Part shown: positions 1-7,664 of the stretch, in pieces
Position numbering within the stretch: position 1 is the stretch's first letter
How the letters are laid out: each line of letters opens with the position of its first letter
NCBI GenBank assembly: GCA_017998585.1
Contig: JAGOCT010000016.1
Span: 1-13,675 of the forward strand
Source: Candidatus Cloacimonadota bacterium
GTDB lineage: Bacteria > Cloacimonadota > Cloacimonadia > Cloacimonadales > WRIO01
Length of the DNA stretch: 13,675 bases
Reading direction: 5' to 3'
Notes under the pieces: generated by a model
Database searches by the model: none
Seen by the model: only the letters and a program-made list of their open reading frames with translations
What the model was told of the DNA's origin: nothing
Made by a program: the position numbers and the translations under genes

Positions 1-1
1 A

Positions 2-979
2 AAATTTGATTCATTCGGATCTTACGTTCCTCCAAAAATAGTAAATAATTATGATTTAGAAAGACTGGTTGATACTTCTGATGAATGGATAAAAACCCGA
101 ACAGGAATGTTTGAAAGACATTTTTGTGAAACTCACGAAGCGGCTTCAGATCTCGCATTTCAAGCAGCAGAAAAAGCGATTTATTCTTCAAAATCAACCC
201 GTTTAAAAGATATACAAATGATTATCGTGGGCACCATTTCCGGTGATCACCCCTTTCCTGCTACCGCATGTATTTTACAACAAAAACTGGGATTAAAAGA
301 TATACCCGCTTTTGATGTTTCTGCTGGTTGTACCGGATTTATATATGCAGCTGATATCGCAAGAAGATATATAGAAAGCGGTATTTATGACACGATTCTG
401 GTAGTGGGCGTTGAGGTACTCACTAAGTTAATCAACTGGAGCGACAGAGGGACCTGTGTCTTGTTTGGAGATGGAGCAGGTGCTGCCATCATGAAACGTG
501 CTGAAAAAAATGAATTATCTAGAATTATTGATTCAAAAATCGGTGCTGATGCATCTGAATGGGAGCTTTTGATTCAAAAAGCAGGTGGTTCAAGATATCC
601 TGCATCTGAAGCGACCTTAAAAGAAAATGCACATACGGTTTACATGGAAGGCAATAAAATATTTAAACATGCCGTTCGTTCTATGTATAATATTAGTGTC
701 GATCTAATGAAAAAAAACAACATGGATGTTAAAGATATTGACTGGGTTGTCTCTCATCAGGCAAATCTCAGAATTATCGATGCACTTGCTGATAAATTTA
801 AAGCCCCCAAATCAAAAGTAATTGTCAGCATCGAAAAATATGCCAATACCTCTTCATCATCTATTCCTCTGGCAGTAACAGATGCTATCAATGAAGGTAA
901 AATCCGAAAAGGAGATATTGTCCTTCTCACAGCATTTGGTGCAGGATTAACATACGGCAGTTTAATCTTCCGTTATTAA
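2..979 (+). CDS. fabH: Beta-ketoacyl-ACP synthase III (KAS III), 5' end cut off by the window
   Basis: This cytoplasmic enzyme condenses acetyl-CoA (or another short acyl-CoA) with malonyl-ACP to start type II fatty-acid synthesis. The reading frame is open from base 2 and already matches the family there: GSYVPP, then VDTSDEWI and KTRTG. The ATG at 107 is therefore internal and the true start lies a few codons left of the window. About 325 residues are visible, close to the full family length. The Cys-His-Asn triad is present: Cys in SAGCTGF (codon 329-331), His in SHQANLRI (codon 755-757) and Asn in YANTSS (codon 845-847). The glycine-rich GDGAGAA segment and the C-terminal FGAGLTYGS are also typical. 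It heads a fabH-fabD-fabG-acpP-fabF run. plsX is often the gene before fabH, but that cannot be seen here. Identification is firm; the exact N-terminus is unknown. Confidence 0.96.
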   Translation, partial: KFDSFGSYVPPKIVNNYDLERLVDTSDEWIKTRTGMFERHFCETHEAASDLAFQAAEKAIYSSKSTRLKDIQMIIVGTISGDHPFPATACILQQKLGLKDIPAFDVSAGCTGFIYAADIARRYIESGIYDTILVVGVEVLTKLINWSDRGTCVLFGDGAGAAIMKRAEKNELSRIIDSKIGADASEWELLIQKAGGSRYPASEATLKENAHTVYMEGNKIFKHAVRSMYNISVDLMKKNNMDVKDIDWVVSHQANLRIIDALADKFKAPKSKVIVSIEKYANTSSSSIPLAVTDAINEGKIRKGDIVLLTAFGAGLTYGSLIFRY

Positions 980-1007
980 TCATTTCCTTATAAGAAAAGG
1001 AGTTATA

Positions 1008-1961
1008 ATGTCTTATAAAAACAATAAAATTGCATTTGTTTTCCCTGGACAAGGGGCTCAATATATCGGAATGGCAACAGATTTTTTTCAGAATAATGAA
1101 GATTATCAGTTAGTCTTAAATCAATTTAAAGAGAAATCAGGCTTTGACTTAGCTGATATCATGAGTAAGGGACCAGAAGATCAGTTAAAAGATACAAAGT
1201 TTACTCAGCCTGCCATTCTGTTTCACAGCATTGTAGCATGTCTTGAATTAAAGAAGAAAATGGATATTTTACCTGACTTTGTTGCAGGACATTCTCTTGG
1301 AGAATTTTCAGCATTAGTAGCAAATGGCGTCTTAACTTTTAGTGATGCACTTTATCTCGTCCACAAACGTGGAGAATTCATGATAAAAGCAAATGATGGC
1401 CAAGATTTTGCAATGTCAGCAGTTTTAGGTCTTTCTCCAGAAAAAGTAAAAGAAATCTGTGAAAAAGCCTCTGAAACAGCACTTGTCGTTGCTGCTAATT
1501 TTAATACACCAGTTCAGACAGTCATCTCAGGTACTAAATCAGGTGTTGAGAAAGCAACCGAGCTTGCCAAAGAAGCAAAAGCGAAAAGAGTCATGCCATT
1601 AGTAGTTGGAGGTCCTTTTCATTCTCCTTTAATTGAAAAAGCAGGCACCTGGTTAGAAAAGGAAATGGTAAATATTGCATTTAGTACTACAGAAATACCA
1701 GTAGTATCTAATATCAATGCTTTACCAGAAACAGATCCGTTAAAGATTAAACTTAATCTGGTGGAACAGGTCACTCATTCTGTTCAGTGGGTAGATACAA
1801 TCAATTATCTGAAAGAACAAAATGTTAATTTGTTCATTGAGTTTGGTCCTCAAAAAGTATTGAGTGGAATGATTACTAAAATCCATGAGAATGCAAAAGT
1901 GTTCAATATCGACAAAATAGCTGATGTTGAAAATGTGATAAATCAACTGGAGTCATTATGA
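1008..1961 (+). CDS. fabD: Malonyl-CoA:ACP transacylase
   Basis: This enzyme moves the malonyl group from CoA to the phosphopantetheine arm of ACP, supplying the extender for every elongation round. The 317-residue product is of normal family length. It carries the N-terminal FPGQGAQ motif (residues 12-18) and the nucleophile elbow GHSLGE with Ser96. The carboxylate-binding Arg is R121 in HKRGEF, the catalytic His is H205 in GPFHSP, and the conserved Gln is Q254 in LVEQ. The start is supported by AAGGAG at 997-1002, five bases before the ATG. It lies 28 bases after fabH, and its stop overlaps the start of fabG in an ATGA arrangement, so the two are probably translationally coupled. All expected residues are present and nothing is unusual. 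Confidence 0.97.
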   Translation: MSYKNNKIAFVFPGQGAQYIGMATDFFQNNEDYQLVLNQFKEKSGFDLADIMSKGPEDQLKDTKFTQPAILFHSIVACLELKKKMDILPDFVAGHSLGEFSALVANGVLTFSDALYLVHKRGEFMIKANDGQDFAMSAVLGLSPEKVKEICEKASETALVVAANFNTPVQTVISGTKSGVEKATELAKEAKAKRVMPLVVGGPFHSPLIEKAGTWLEKEMVNIAFSTTEIPVVSNINALPETDPLKIKLNLVEQVTHSVQWVDTINYLKEQNVNLFIEFGPQKVLSGMITKIHENAKVFNIDKIADVENVINQLESL

Positions 1962-2704
1962 AAAGATTTGAAAATAAAGTAGTGATTGTAACTGGTTCAG
2001 CCCGTGGTATTGGATTCACAATCGCAGAAAGATTTGCTCAGGAAGGTGCAATTACCATAATTTCTGATATTTCAGAAGAAGCAGTCAATCAAGCTGTTAC
2101 AAAATTAACAGAGCAAAATTATCTTGCTGATGGTTTTGTTATCAATGTCACAGATTCAACACAGGTAGAAACGACATTTAAAGCAATTATCGCAAAATAT
2201 CAAAGAATTGATGTACTGATAAATAATGCAGGTATCACTAAAGATACACTGATCATGCGTATGAAAGAAACTGATTGGGATGCAGTCATCAATGTCAATT
2301 TGAAAGGCACATTTAATTGTATCCAAAAAGTATCCAGATTCATGTTAAATCAAAAATCTGGGAACATTATCAATATCGCTTCAGTTATTGGTCTGATGGG
2401 CAATATAGGTCAAAGTAACTATGCGGCTTCAAAAGGCGGTATTATTGCTCTGACAAAATCCACAGCAAAAGAATTTGCATCCCGTAACATCAGAGCAAAT
2501 GCTATTGCGCCAGGATTTATTGAAACAGAAATGACGGCACAACTAAATGCCGAAGTAGTAGAAAATTATGCAAAAGCCATTCCTCTCCAGAGAATGGGTA
2601 AACCTGTTGATGTTGCTAATGCATGCCTATTCTTGGCATCTGATGAAGCAGCATATATTACCGGTCAAACCATTCAGGTTGACGGTGGCTTAATAATGTC
2701 ATAA
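1958..2704 (+). CDS. fabG: 3-oxoacyl-ACP reductase
   Basis: This is an NADPH-dependent short-chain dehydrogenase that reduces 3-oxoacyl-ACP to 3-hydroxyacyl-ACP, the first reduction of the elongation cycle. The 248-residue protein shows the cofactor motif TGSARGIG (12-19), the NNAG motif (89-92) and the catalytic set N114, S142, Y155 and K159 (YAASK). Q152 and the C-terminal YITGQTIQVDGG are typical of FabG rather than of other short-chain dehydrogenases. The ATG overlaps the fabD stop by four bases and is preceded by GGAG at 1949-1952. Its place between fabD and acpP makes the FabG assignment stronger than the motifs alone would. SDR proteins are easily confused with one another, but the context here is decisive. 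Confidence 0.96.
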   Translation: MKRFENKVVIVTGSARGIGFTIAERFAQEGAITIISDISEEAVNQAVTKLTEQNYLADGFVINVTDSTQVETTFKAIIAKYQRIDVLINNAGITKDTLIMRMKETDWDAVINVNLKGTFNCIQKVSRFMLNQKSGNIINIASVIGLMGNIGQSNYAASKGGIIALTKSTAKEFASRNIRANAIAPGFIETEMTAQLNAEVVENYAKAIPLQRMGKPVDVANACLFLASDEAAYITGQTIQVDGGLIMS

Positions 2705-2721
2705 AATACAGACTCTAAAAT

Positions 2722-2726
2722 GGAGG
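2722..2726 (+). promoter_or_regulatory. Ribosome binding site that fixes the acpP start
   Basis: A GGAGG lies five bases before the ATG at 2732. An in-frame ATG at 2720 overlaps this site and has no ribosome binding site of its own. The downstream ATG is therefore the likely start and gives the usual ACP length. Confidence 0.8.
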
Positions 2727-2731
2727 AAAGA

Positions 2732-2965
2732 ATGGATATCGCAGCAAAAGTAAAAGAAATCATCGTTGACAAATTAGGTGTTGACGAATCAGAAATTCAG
2801 CCAAATGCTCGTTTCATCGAAGATTTAGGTGCTGACTCTTTAGATTCAGTTGAATTAATCATGAAATTCGAAGAAGAATTTGGCATTGAAATTCCAGATA
2901 CAGATTCAGAAAAAATCAAATCTGTACAAGATGCTATCACTTATATCAGTGAACATGTAAACTAA
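2732..2965 (+). CDS. acpP: Acyl carrier protein
   Basis: This small acidic cytoplasmic protein carries growing acyl chains on a 4'-phosphopantetheine arm and is the shared substrate carrier for the Fab enzymes encoded around it. Starting at 2732 it has 77 residues, the standard length. An in-frame ATG four codons upstream (2720) overlaps the GGAGG and is not favoured. The attachment site is Ser36 in [10 protein letters not shown]. The recognition helix that follows is rich in Glu ([16 protein letters not shown]), as in primary-metabolism ACPs. It sits 27 bases after fabG and is followed at once by a perfect-stem terminator. Transcripts ending there would favour high ACP output, which suits a protein needed in large amounts. 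Identification is secure. Confidence 0.97.
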   Translation: MDIAAKVKEIIVDKLGVDESEIQPNARFIEDLGADSLDSVELIMKFEEEFGIEIPDTDSEKIKSVQDAITYISEHVN

Positions 2966-2973
2966 TTTTGTCT

Positions 2974-3011
2974 ATGCTATTACTCAGCCAACTGAGTAAT
3001 AGCATTTTTTT
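2974..3011 (+). terminator. Intrinsic terminator after acpP, inside the fab cluster
   Basis: A perfect 14-bp stem (2974-2987 paired with 2992-3005) closes a CCAA loop and runs straight into seven T residues (3005-3011). It begins nine bases after the acpP stop and ends before the fabF ribosome binding site at 3022-3025. It may stop part of the transcription reaching fabF, or stabilise the acpP mRNA 3' end. The stem is only moderately GC-rich (5 of 14 pairs), so partial read-through is plausible. Confidence 0.85.
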
Positions 3012-3031
3012 AAGAAAACGTGAGGTAACAA

Positions 3032-4270
3032 ATGAATAAACGCCGTATAGTCATAACAGGTATGGGTGCAATCAGCCCGATAGGTTCAAATGTACAGGAA
3101 ACCTGGAATAATCTTTTAAAAGGTGTTAGCGGTATTGACAGAATCACCCGATTTGATGCATCTGTCTATGCTGCCCAAATTGCAGGTGAAATCAAAAATT
3201 ACGATCCTTTAAATTATTTTGATAAAAAAAGTATCGGCAAACTGGACCCTTATACACAATATGCAATTATAGCTGCACGTGAAGCTGTTAAAGATGCCAA
3301 TCTTACACCAGAAAATTATGATCCTGAAAGAGTTGGCGTCATTACAGGTGCTGGTATCGGCGGTATGCTTTCTTTTGAAGAAGAAGCCCGAAAACTGGTT
3401 GAAAACGGGCCAAGAAGAATCAGTCCTTTCTTTATTCCTAAAATGATTTCAAATATTGCAGCTGCTTATATTGCAATAGAATATAATTTTAAAGGGATCA
3501 ATTTTAACTGCGTATCAGCTTGTGCTTCAGCCAATCATGCTATTGGGACAGCATTACGTGCATTACAATATGGTGATGTGGATGTGATGATTAGCGGTGG
3601 AACAGAAGCGGCTGTCACACCTCTTTCTATTGCAGGTTTTTGTTCAATGAAAGCACTCAGTACCAGAAATGATGATCCAAAAACTGCCAGCAGACCTTTT
3701 GATGCAGGTCGTGATGGATTTGTTATGGCTGAAGGTGCCGGTATGTTAGTTCTAGAAGAACTGGAACATGCTCAAAAAAGAGGCGCTAAAATTTATGCAG
3801 AAGTGGTTGGCTACGGTGCTACAGATGACGCATTTCATATCACAGCTCCTGCTGAAAATGGAGAAGGTGGCGCAAGAGCCATGAAAATGGCAATTAAAGA
3901 TGCAGGCATTACGCCAGCTGACATACAATATATCAATGCCCATGGTACATCAACTCCTCTTAATGACAAAAATGAAACAATTGCTATCAAAACTATCTTT
4001 GGCGAACAGGCATCGAAAGTAGCCGTCAATTCATCAAAATCTATGTTTGGACACACCTTGGGAGCTGCTGCAGCTTTAGAAGCAATCGTTTGTGTAAAAT
4101 CAATTGAAAATAAGATAGTTCATCAAACCATAAATTACGAAACCCCTGATCCAGATTGCGACCTTGATTATGTAAGCACCGGAAACAGAGAAATTAACAT
4201 TGAGTATGCTTTAAGTAATTCTCTTGGTTTTGGCGGACATAACGGTGTAATGATATTTAAAAAATTCTAA
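3032..4270 (+). CDS. fabF: Beta-ketoacyl-ACP synthase II
   Basis: This is the chain-elongating condensing enzyme. It joins malonyl-ACP to acyl-ACP with loss of CO2. The 412-residue product has the expected family length. The active-site residues are C164 in SACASANHA, H304 in NAHGTSTP, K336 in NSSKSMFGH and H341 in FGHTLGAA, each offset by one from the E. coli FabF positions. The C-terminal NSLGFGGHNG motif is intact. The Cys-His-His set separates it from FabH (Cys-His-Asn), and the start GAISPIG is typical of FabF. The ATG is preceded by GAGG at 3022-3025 with six bases between. The gene is bracketed by two intrinsic terminators, so its expression may be uncoupled from acpP upstream and rnc downstream. 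FabB is the only close alternative and is less likely given the acpP-fabF-rnc order. Confidence 0.96.
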   Translation: MNKRRIVITGMGAISPIGSNVQETWNNLLKGVSGIDRITRFDASVYAAQIAGEIKNYDPLNYFDKKSIGKLDPYTQYAIIAAREAVKDANLTPENYDPERVGVITGAGIGGMLSFEEEARKLVENGPRRISPFFIPKMISNIAAAYIAIEYNFKGINFNCVSACASANHAIGTALRALQYGDVDVMISGGTEAAVTPLSIAGFCSMKALSTRNDDPKTASRPFDAGRDGFVMAEGAGMLVLEELEHAQKRGAKIYAEVVGYGATDDAFHITAPAENGEGGARAMKMAIKDAGITPADIQYINAHGTSTPLNDKNETIAIKTIFGEQASKVAVNSSKSMFGHTLGAAAALEAIVCVKSIENKIVHQTINYETPDPDCDLDYVSTGNREINIEYALSNSLGFGGHNGVMIFKKF

Positions 4271-4276
4271 TTTCTT

Positions 4277-4312
4277 GATGGGCAGTATTTCTGCCCATCT
4301 TTCTTATTTTTT
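4277..4312 (+). terminator. Intrinsic terminator after fabF
   Basis: A perfect 9-bp GC-rich stem (4277-4285 with 4291-4299) closes a TATTT loop. It is followed by a T-rich tract, three T at 4300-4302 and then six T at 4307-4312. It starts seven bases after the fabF stop. An in-frame ATG at 4275 that would extend rnc lies at the base of this hairpin, which argues against that ATG being used. Confidence 0.85.
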
Positions 4313-4328
4313 AGTAATCTTTTTAAAA

Positions 4329-4333
4329 GGAGG
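4329..4333 (+). promoter_or_regulatory. Strong ribosome binding site that points to a TTG start for rnc
   Basis: AAAAGGAGG ends at 4333. The first in-frame potential start after it is TTG at 4338, four bases on; a CTG follows at 4341. No ATG follows at a usable distance. The site lies just past the fabF terminator. Confidence 0.7.
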
Positions 4334-4337
4334 CTCT

Positions 4338-5111
4338 TTGCTGTCTTTTCTTAAAAAAGTTATTAGTTATCTGACCAATAATTTCCATAATGAAAACCAA
4401 AGTCCTGAACGTATTGAAAAACTGAACCAGTTTGAAGATTTAATTTCTTATAGATTTAAGAATAAAAGTTTATTAATTGCAGCTCTGACCCATGATTCTA
4501 TTTTTAGAAGAAACGAAAATGAACCTTGTACAACATCTCCTTATGAACGTATGGAATTTCTGGGTGATTCTGTCTTAGGATTAATCGTAGCAGAATATTT
4601 GTTTGCTCATTTTCCTGAAAAGGCTGAAGGAGATCTCTCTAAATATAAATCTAACATCGTATCCGAAAAATTCCTGGCGATAAAAGCACTTAATATCAAA
4701 CTGGGTGAGTTTATCCAGATGAGTGATGAAGAAAGAAAAAATGGTGGTGAAGAGCGTAAATCGATCATTGCTGACACAATGGAAGCGCTTATCTGTGCTT
4801 TATATCTGGATGGTGGATTAAACAAAGCTCGTCAGTTCATCCACAAATTCATCATTGTTGGGTTTGAGAAAGACCTATTTTCAGTTGATATGATAAATTA
4901 TAAAAGCATTCTTCAAGAATATACTCAAGGTAAATATCAGTGTACTCCTCAGTATGTTCTTCAACAGGAATCAGGGCCTGATCATCAAAAAACATTTATT
5001 ATGGAAGTCTATATCAACTCTAAAAAATATGGTCAGGGAGAGGGTCCAAACAAAAAGGAAGCTCAGCAAAAAGCGGCTTTTTCTGCATGTAAACGTCTAA
5101 ATTTATGTTAA
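4338..5111 (+). CDS. rnc: Ribonuclease III, probable TTG start
   Basis: This endonuclease cleaves double-stranded RNA and is normally needed to process rRNA precursors and some mRNAs. With the TTG start it has 257 residues. The catalytic domain contains the signature ERMEFLGD (residues 70-77, with E73 and D77) and the second metal-binding pair D146 and E149 in ADTMEALICALYLDGG. The C-terminal double-stranded-RNA-binding domain runs from about residue 187 (NYKSILQEY) through GEGPNKKEAQQKAA to the end. An N-terminal extension of about 35 residues precedes the catalytic core. A longer frame from ATG 4275 would begin inside the fabF terminator and is rejected. The gene overlaps the following radical SAM gene by seven bases. 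fabF followed by rnc is a common arrangement. Function is secure; only the start is open. Confidence 0.94.
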   Translation: MLSFLKKVISYLTNNFHNENQSPERIEKLNQFEDLISYRFKNKSLLIAALTHDSIFRRNENEPCTTSPYERMEFLGDSVLGLIVAEYLFAHFPEKAEGDLSKYKSNIVSEKFLAIKALNIKLGEFIQMSDEERKNGGEERKSIIADTMEALICALYLDGGLNKARQFIHKFIIVGFEKDLFSVDMINYKSILQEYTQGKYQCTPQYVLQQESGPDHQKTFIMEVYINSKKYGQGEGPNKKEAQQKAAFSACKRLNLC

Positions 5112-6097
5112 TTTACCCCGTTTTTATACCCTTTCAGGGATGCCCTTTTCGCTGTATCTATTGTCAGCAGGAAACGATTACTCACCAGGCATCAGATAGT
5201 TTTACAATAGATACAGAAAAAATTAAACAATTTATTCATAAAAATGCAGGTATTGATAAAGAAATTGCTTTTTTTGGAGGAACATTCACGGCATTAAAAC
5301 CCGAAGTACAAAAGCAATTATTTAGTCAGGCATTAAAGTTATTTGATGATAAAACAAGTTTTAGAATTTCAACCAGACCTGATTTTATCAACAAAAACAT
5401 TCTTTCTTTTTTAAAAGAAAATCATGTCAGGACAATTGAGCTGGGCATTCAAAGTTTTCAGGAGAATGTACTAAAAAAAAGTTACAGAGGATATACAGTA
5501 AATCAGGCAACTGAAGCATGCAAACTGATTATAGAAAATCATTTTAAATTATGTATTCAATTAATGCCAGGATTACCTGGAGATCGTATTGAGACCTTCT
5601 TAAAATCTGCAGAGATTGCTTTAAGTCTCAAACCTGATTATCTGCGTTTATATCCAACAATAGTCTTGAAAGGAACTGAGCTCGAGCGAATGTATTATGA
5701 AGGATTGTTCGAACCGTGGAATCTAGACGAAGCACTACTAGCTGTTAGTGCTGTAGTAAAAAAAACGGAAGTAAGTCCAACAAAAATTATTAAAATTGGG
5801 CTCCATTCAGATTTAAACATCACTAAAAAAGAAGTAATCAGTGGTCCGTGGCATCAAAATTTTGGAGAGCTTATCAAAGGCATTATATTTTTAGAAAAAT
5901 GCCTTTCTCATGTCAAACAGGCAAAAATTCTTTACATATCCCCTTTTGATGCTTCTTTGTTACTTGGAAATCAGAAATATGTTCTTGATTTTTGTAAAAA
6001 TAAATTAAGCCTAAAGCTACCCGAAAAAATAATTGTTGACAAAACACTGAAAAAAGAGTCTTATTATTTTCAAGAGATAAATATGGAGGAGATATGA
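5105..6097 (+). CDS. Elp3-like radical SAM protein, rnc-linked
   Basis: The protein has 330 residues. A radical SAM cluster motif lies at the extreme N-terminus, with C13, C17 and C20 spaced CX3CX2C in GCPFRCIYC. It is followed by the SAM-binding GGTFTAL (58-64), ELGIQS (112-117) and MPGLPGD (154-160). The rest (about 180-330), including RLYPTIVLKGTELE and SGPWHQNFGEL, resembles the C-terminal extension of Elp3/YhcC-like radical SAM proteins. No acetyltransferase domain is present, unlike true Elp3. It should bind a [4Fe-4S] cluster and generate a 5'-deoxyadenosyl radical; the substrate is not known to me. A related gene follows rnc in clostridia, suggesting an RNA-linked role, but this is inference. 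The start overlaps rnc by seven bases, and the stop overlaps the next gene by four (ATGA), so it is embedded in the operon. Confidence 0.85.
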   Translation: MLIYPVFIPFQGCPFRCIYCQQETITHQASDSFTIDTEKIKQFIHKNAGIDKEIAFFGGTFTALKPEVQKQLFSQALKLFDDKTSFRISTRPDFINKNILSFLKENHVRTIELGIQSFQENVLKKSYRGYTVNQATEACKLIIENHFKLCIQLMPGLPGDRIETFLKSAEIALSLKPDYLRLYPTIVLKGTELERMYYEGLFEPWNLDEALLAVSAVVKKTEVSPTKIIKIGLHSDLNITKKEVISGPWHQNFGELIKGIIFLEKCLSHVKQAKILYISPFDASLLLGNQKYVLDFCKNKLSLKLPEKIIVDKTLKKESYYFQEINMEEI

Positions 6098-7656
6098 AAA
6101 AAGTAATGTTTTTAACACTCATCGCTCTCATGCTGTTTTTAGCTGCCTGCGATATTAATGAACCAAAGACACCTCAATGGGATGTCAATTTTAAGGTACC
6201 TCTCATGAACAAAGACTACTATGCAGGAGACCTGATTGATAGCTTAAATTTTGGTATGGATGCAGATTCGACCATGTTCTTCTATACAGAAGGTCTAATT
6301 GAAGGCGCTGAAATTGAAGAAGGTCGCTTAAAGATTTCTGCAAATCCAGACGGTTCCGGATTTATCCCAATTGTATCATCAATCCAATTAGACTCAATTT
6401 CAATTCATAATCCTGAAATGCAGGATGATGTAGAAATTGTAAGTTCAACTGTCAGAAGTGGTCAGTTAAGATTTGAATTTACTGGCACAGATTATTCAAA
6501 ACTTCAATCCGTAACGATCGCTTTTGAAGAGTTACACTCTCCTGATGGCACTCCTTATACAAAAACATTTACATCTAACGAGCTGTCAAGCATTAATGAT
6601 ATTGATTTAGCTAATTTTAGATTCTATCAGGAAGATCCAAATCAGATATTAACTGATATCCATTTTACAATAACTCACGAACTCAACCCTGGGGTATCAG
6701 TCCCAGCAGGCACTATTTTAACAAATGTTAAGGTAAATTATGAGAACCCCATTTATTTTTCTCAAATAAGAGGTTTGATTCATAGTCTTGAGATTGATGC
6801 TGATGACTTTTCATCAAATATTTCTGTAGAATATCCTGATAATATTGAAAATGCAATGCATATCAACTCACCAGTTGTTAAATTTAATATCTGGAATAAA
6901 TTAGGCTATACCGCTTTCTTTAATGGAACCCTTGTTTCTTACAATTCCAGAACAGGTGAAAGCAGAACTTATCCTTTAGCCCAAAGAACAATTGAAAGAG
7001 CTTATACAATTGGAGACTCTACACTCACTACGCTTGAATTTACTGAATCTGTTGAACATATTATGAGTATTATGCCTGATCGTTTTGAGTTGGTTAATGC
7101 GACATTTACTCTTGATAATCCTCTTAACTTAATAGGTTTCGCACGTGAAGGTCAGGGATACTCTGGTAATTATAGAGCAACTGTTCCTTTTGATATTCAA
7201 TTTACAGCAAATGAACCCATCAGACCAAAAGAACTGATAGAAATGAATATCAGCGAATCAAACAGAGATCAGATTGAAAAGAATGCAAAAAACGTTAACT
7301 TTACAGTTAAGGTTTGGAATGAATTTAATGCTGGGGCATCTGTTAATATGTATCTTTGTAATGTAAATGATAAAAATGTTGTATATCAAAATACAGAAAT
7401 AAACACACCCACTCTAAAACGAGTTGTTTTCTTAAACAATAGCATTACTCCTGGTTCAGTCACATCTCCAAGTCCTGGTATTCTTGAGTTTAGTATATCA
7501 GAAGACGATTTATCAATCTTTACAGAGCATGAAACCATCTATTTTGGTATCCAATTTACATTTAATGATTCAAATACAATAATGCATTCTTATGAAAAAA
7601 TCAAAGTCATATCAAGTCTTGATATTGTCATGACAATCAACGGTGACCAGGAATAG
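6094..7656 (+). CDS. Predicted lipoprotein, unknown function, 520 aa
   Basis: I do not recognise a named family. The N-terminus is a type II signal peptide: MKK, a hydrophobic stretch and the lipobox LAAC with the lipid-bearing Cys at residue 19. The mature protein should be anchored in a membrane facing the periplasm or outside. It begins with PQWDVNFKVPLMNKDYYAGD, a pattern I associate with large lipoproteins of the Fibrobacterota/Bacteroidota-type lineages. The rest is rich in alternating polar and hydrophobic segments, Asn, Ser and Thr, with few Cys, suggesting stacked beta-sandwich domains. No enzymatic motif is visible. GGAGG at 6085-6089 precedes the ATG, which overlaps the radical SAM stop by four bases. 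The next gene starts eight bases after the stop and encodes an outer-membrane-type protein, so the two may act together at the outer membrane. Confidence 0.8.
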   Translation: MKKVMFLTLIALMLFLAACDINEPKTPQWDVNFKVPLMNKDYYAGDLIDSLNFGMDADSTMFFYTEGLIEGAEIEEGRLKISANPDGSGFIPIVSSIQLDSISIHNPEMQDDVEIVSSTVRSGQLRFEFTGTDYSKLQSVTIAFEELHSPDGTPYTKTFTSNELSSINDIDLANFRFYQEDPNQILTDIHFTITHELNPGVSVPAGTILTNVKVNYENPIYFSQIRGLIHSLEIDADDFSSNISVEYPDNIENAMHINSPVVKFNIWNKLGYTAFFNGTLVSYNSRTGESRTYPLAQRTIERAYTIGDSTLTTLEFTESVEHIMSIMPDRFELVNATFTLDNPLNLIGFAREGQGYSGNYRATVPFDIQFTANEPIRPKELIEMNISESNRDQIEKNAKNVNFTVKVWNEFNAGASVNMYLCNVNDKNVVYQNTEINTPTLKRVVFLNNSITPGSVTSPSPGILEFSISEDDLSIFTEHETIYFGIQFTFNDSNTIMHSYEKIKVISSLDIVMTINGDQE

Positions 7657-7664
7657 GAGGAATC

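Noticed and set aside
107..979. fabH starting at the ATG at 107
   Set aside because: The frame is open back to base 2 and the upstream residues (GSYVPP, VDTSDEWIKTRTG) are conserved FabH sequence, so this ATG is internal.
2720..2731. Four-residue longer acpP start at 2720
   Set aside because: The ATG overlaps the GGAGG that serves the ATG at 2732; the shorter form has the standard ACP length.
3752..4056. Minus-strand frames opposite fabF
   Set aside because: They lie inside a fully conserved gene and show no family features.
4275..4337. 21-residue N-terminal extension of RNase III, resembling a membrane segment
   Set aside because: It begins inside the fabF terminator and has no ribosome binding site; a strong one lies at 4329-4333.
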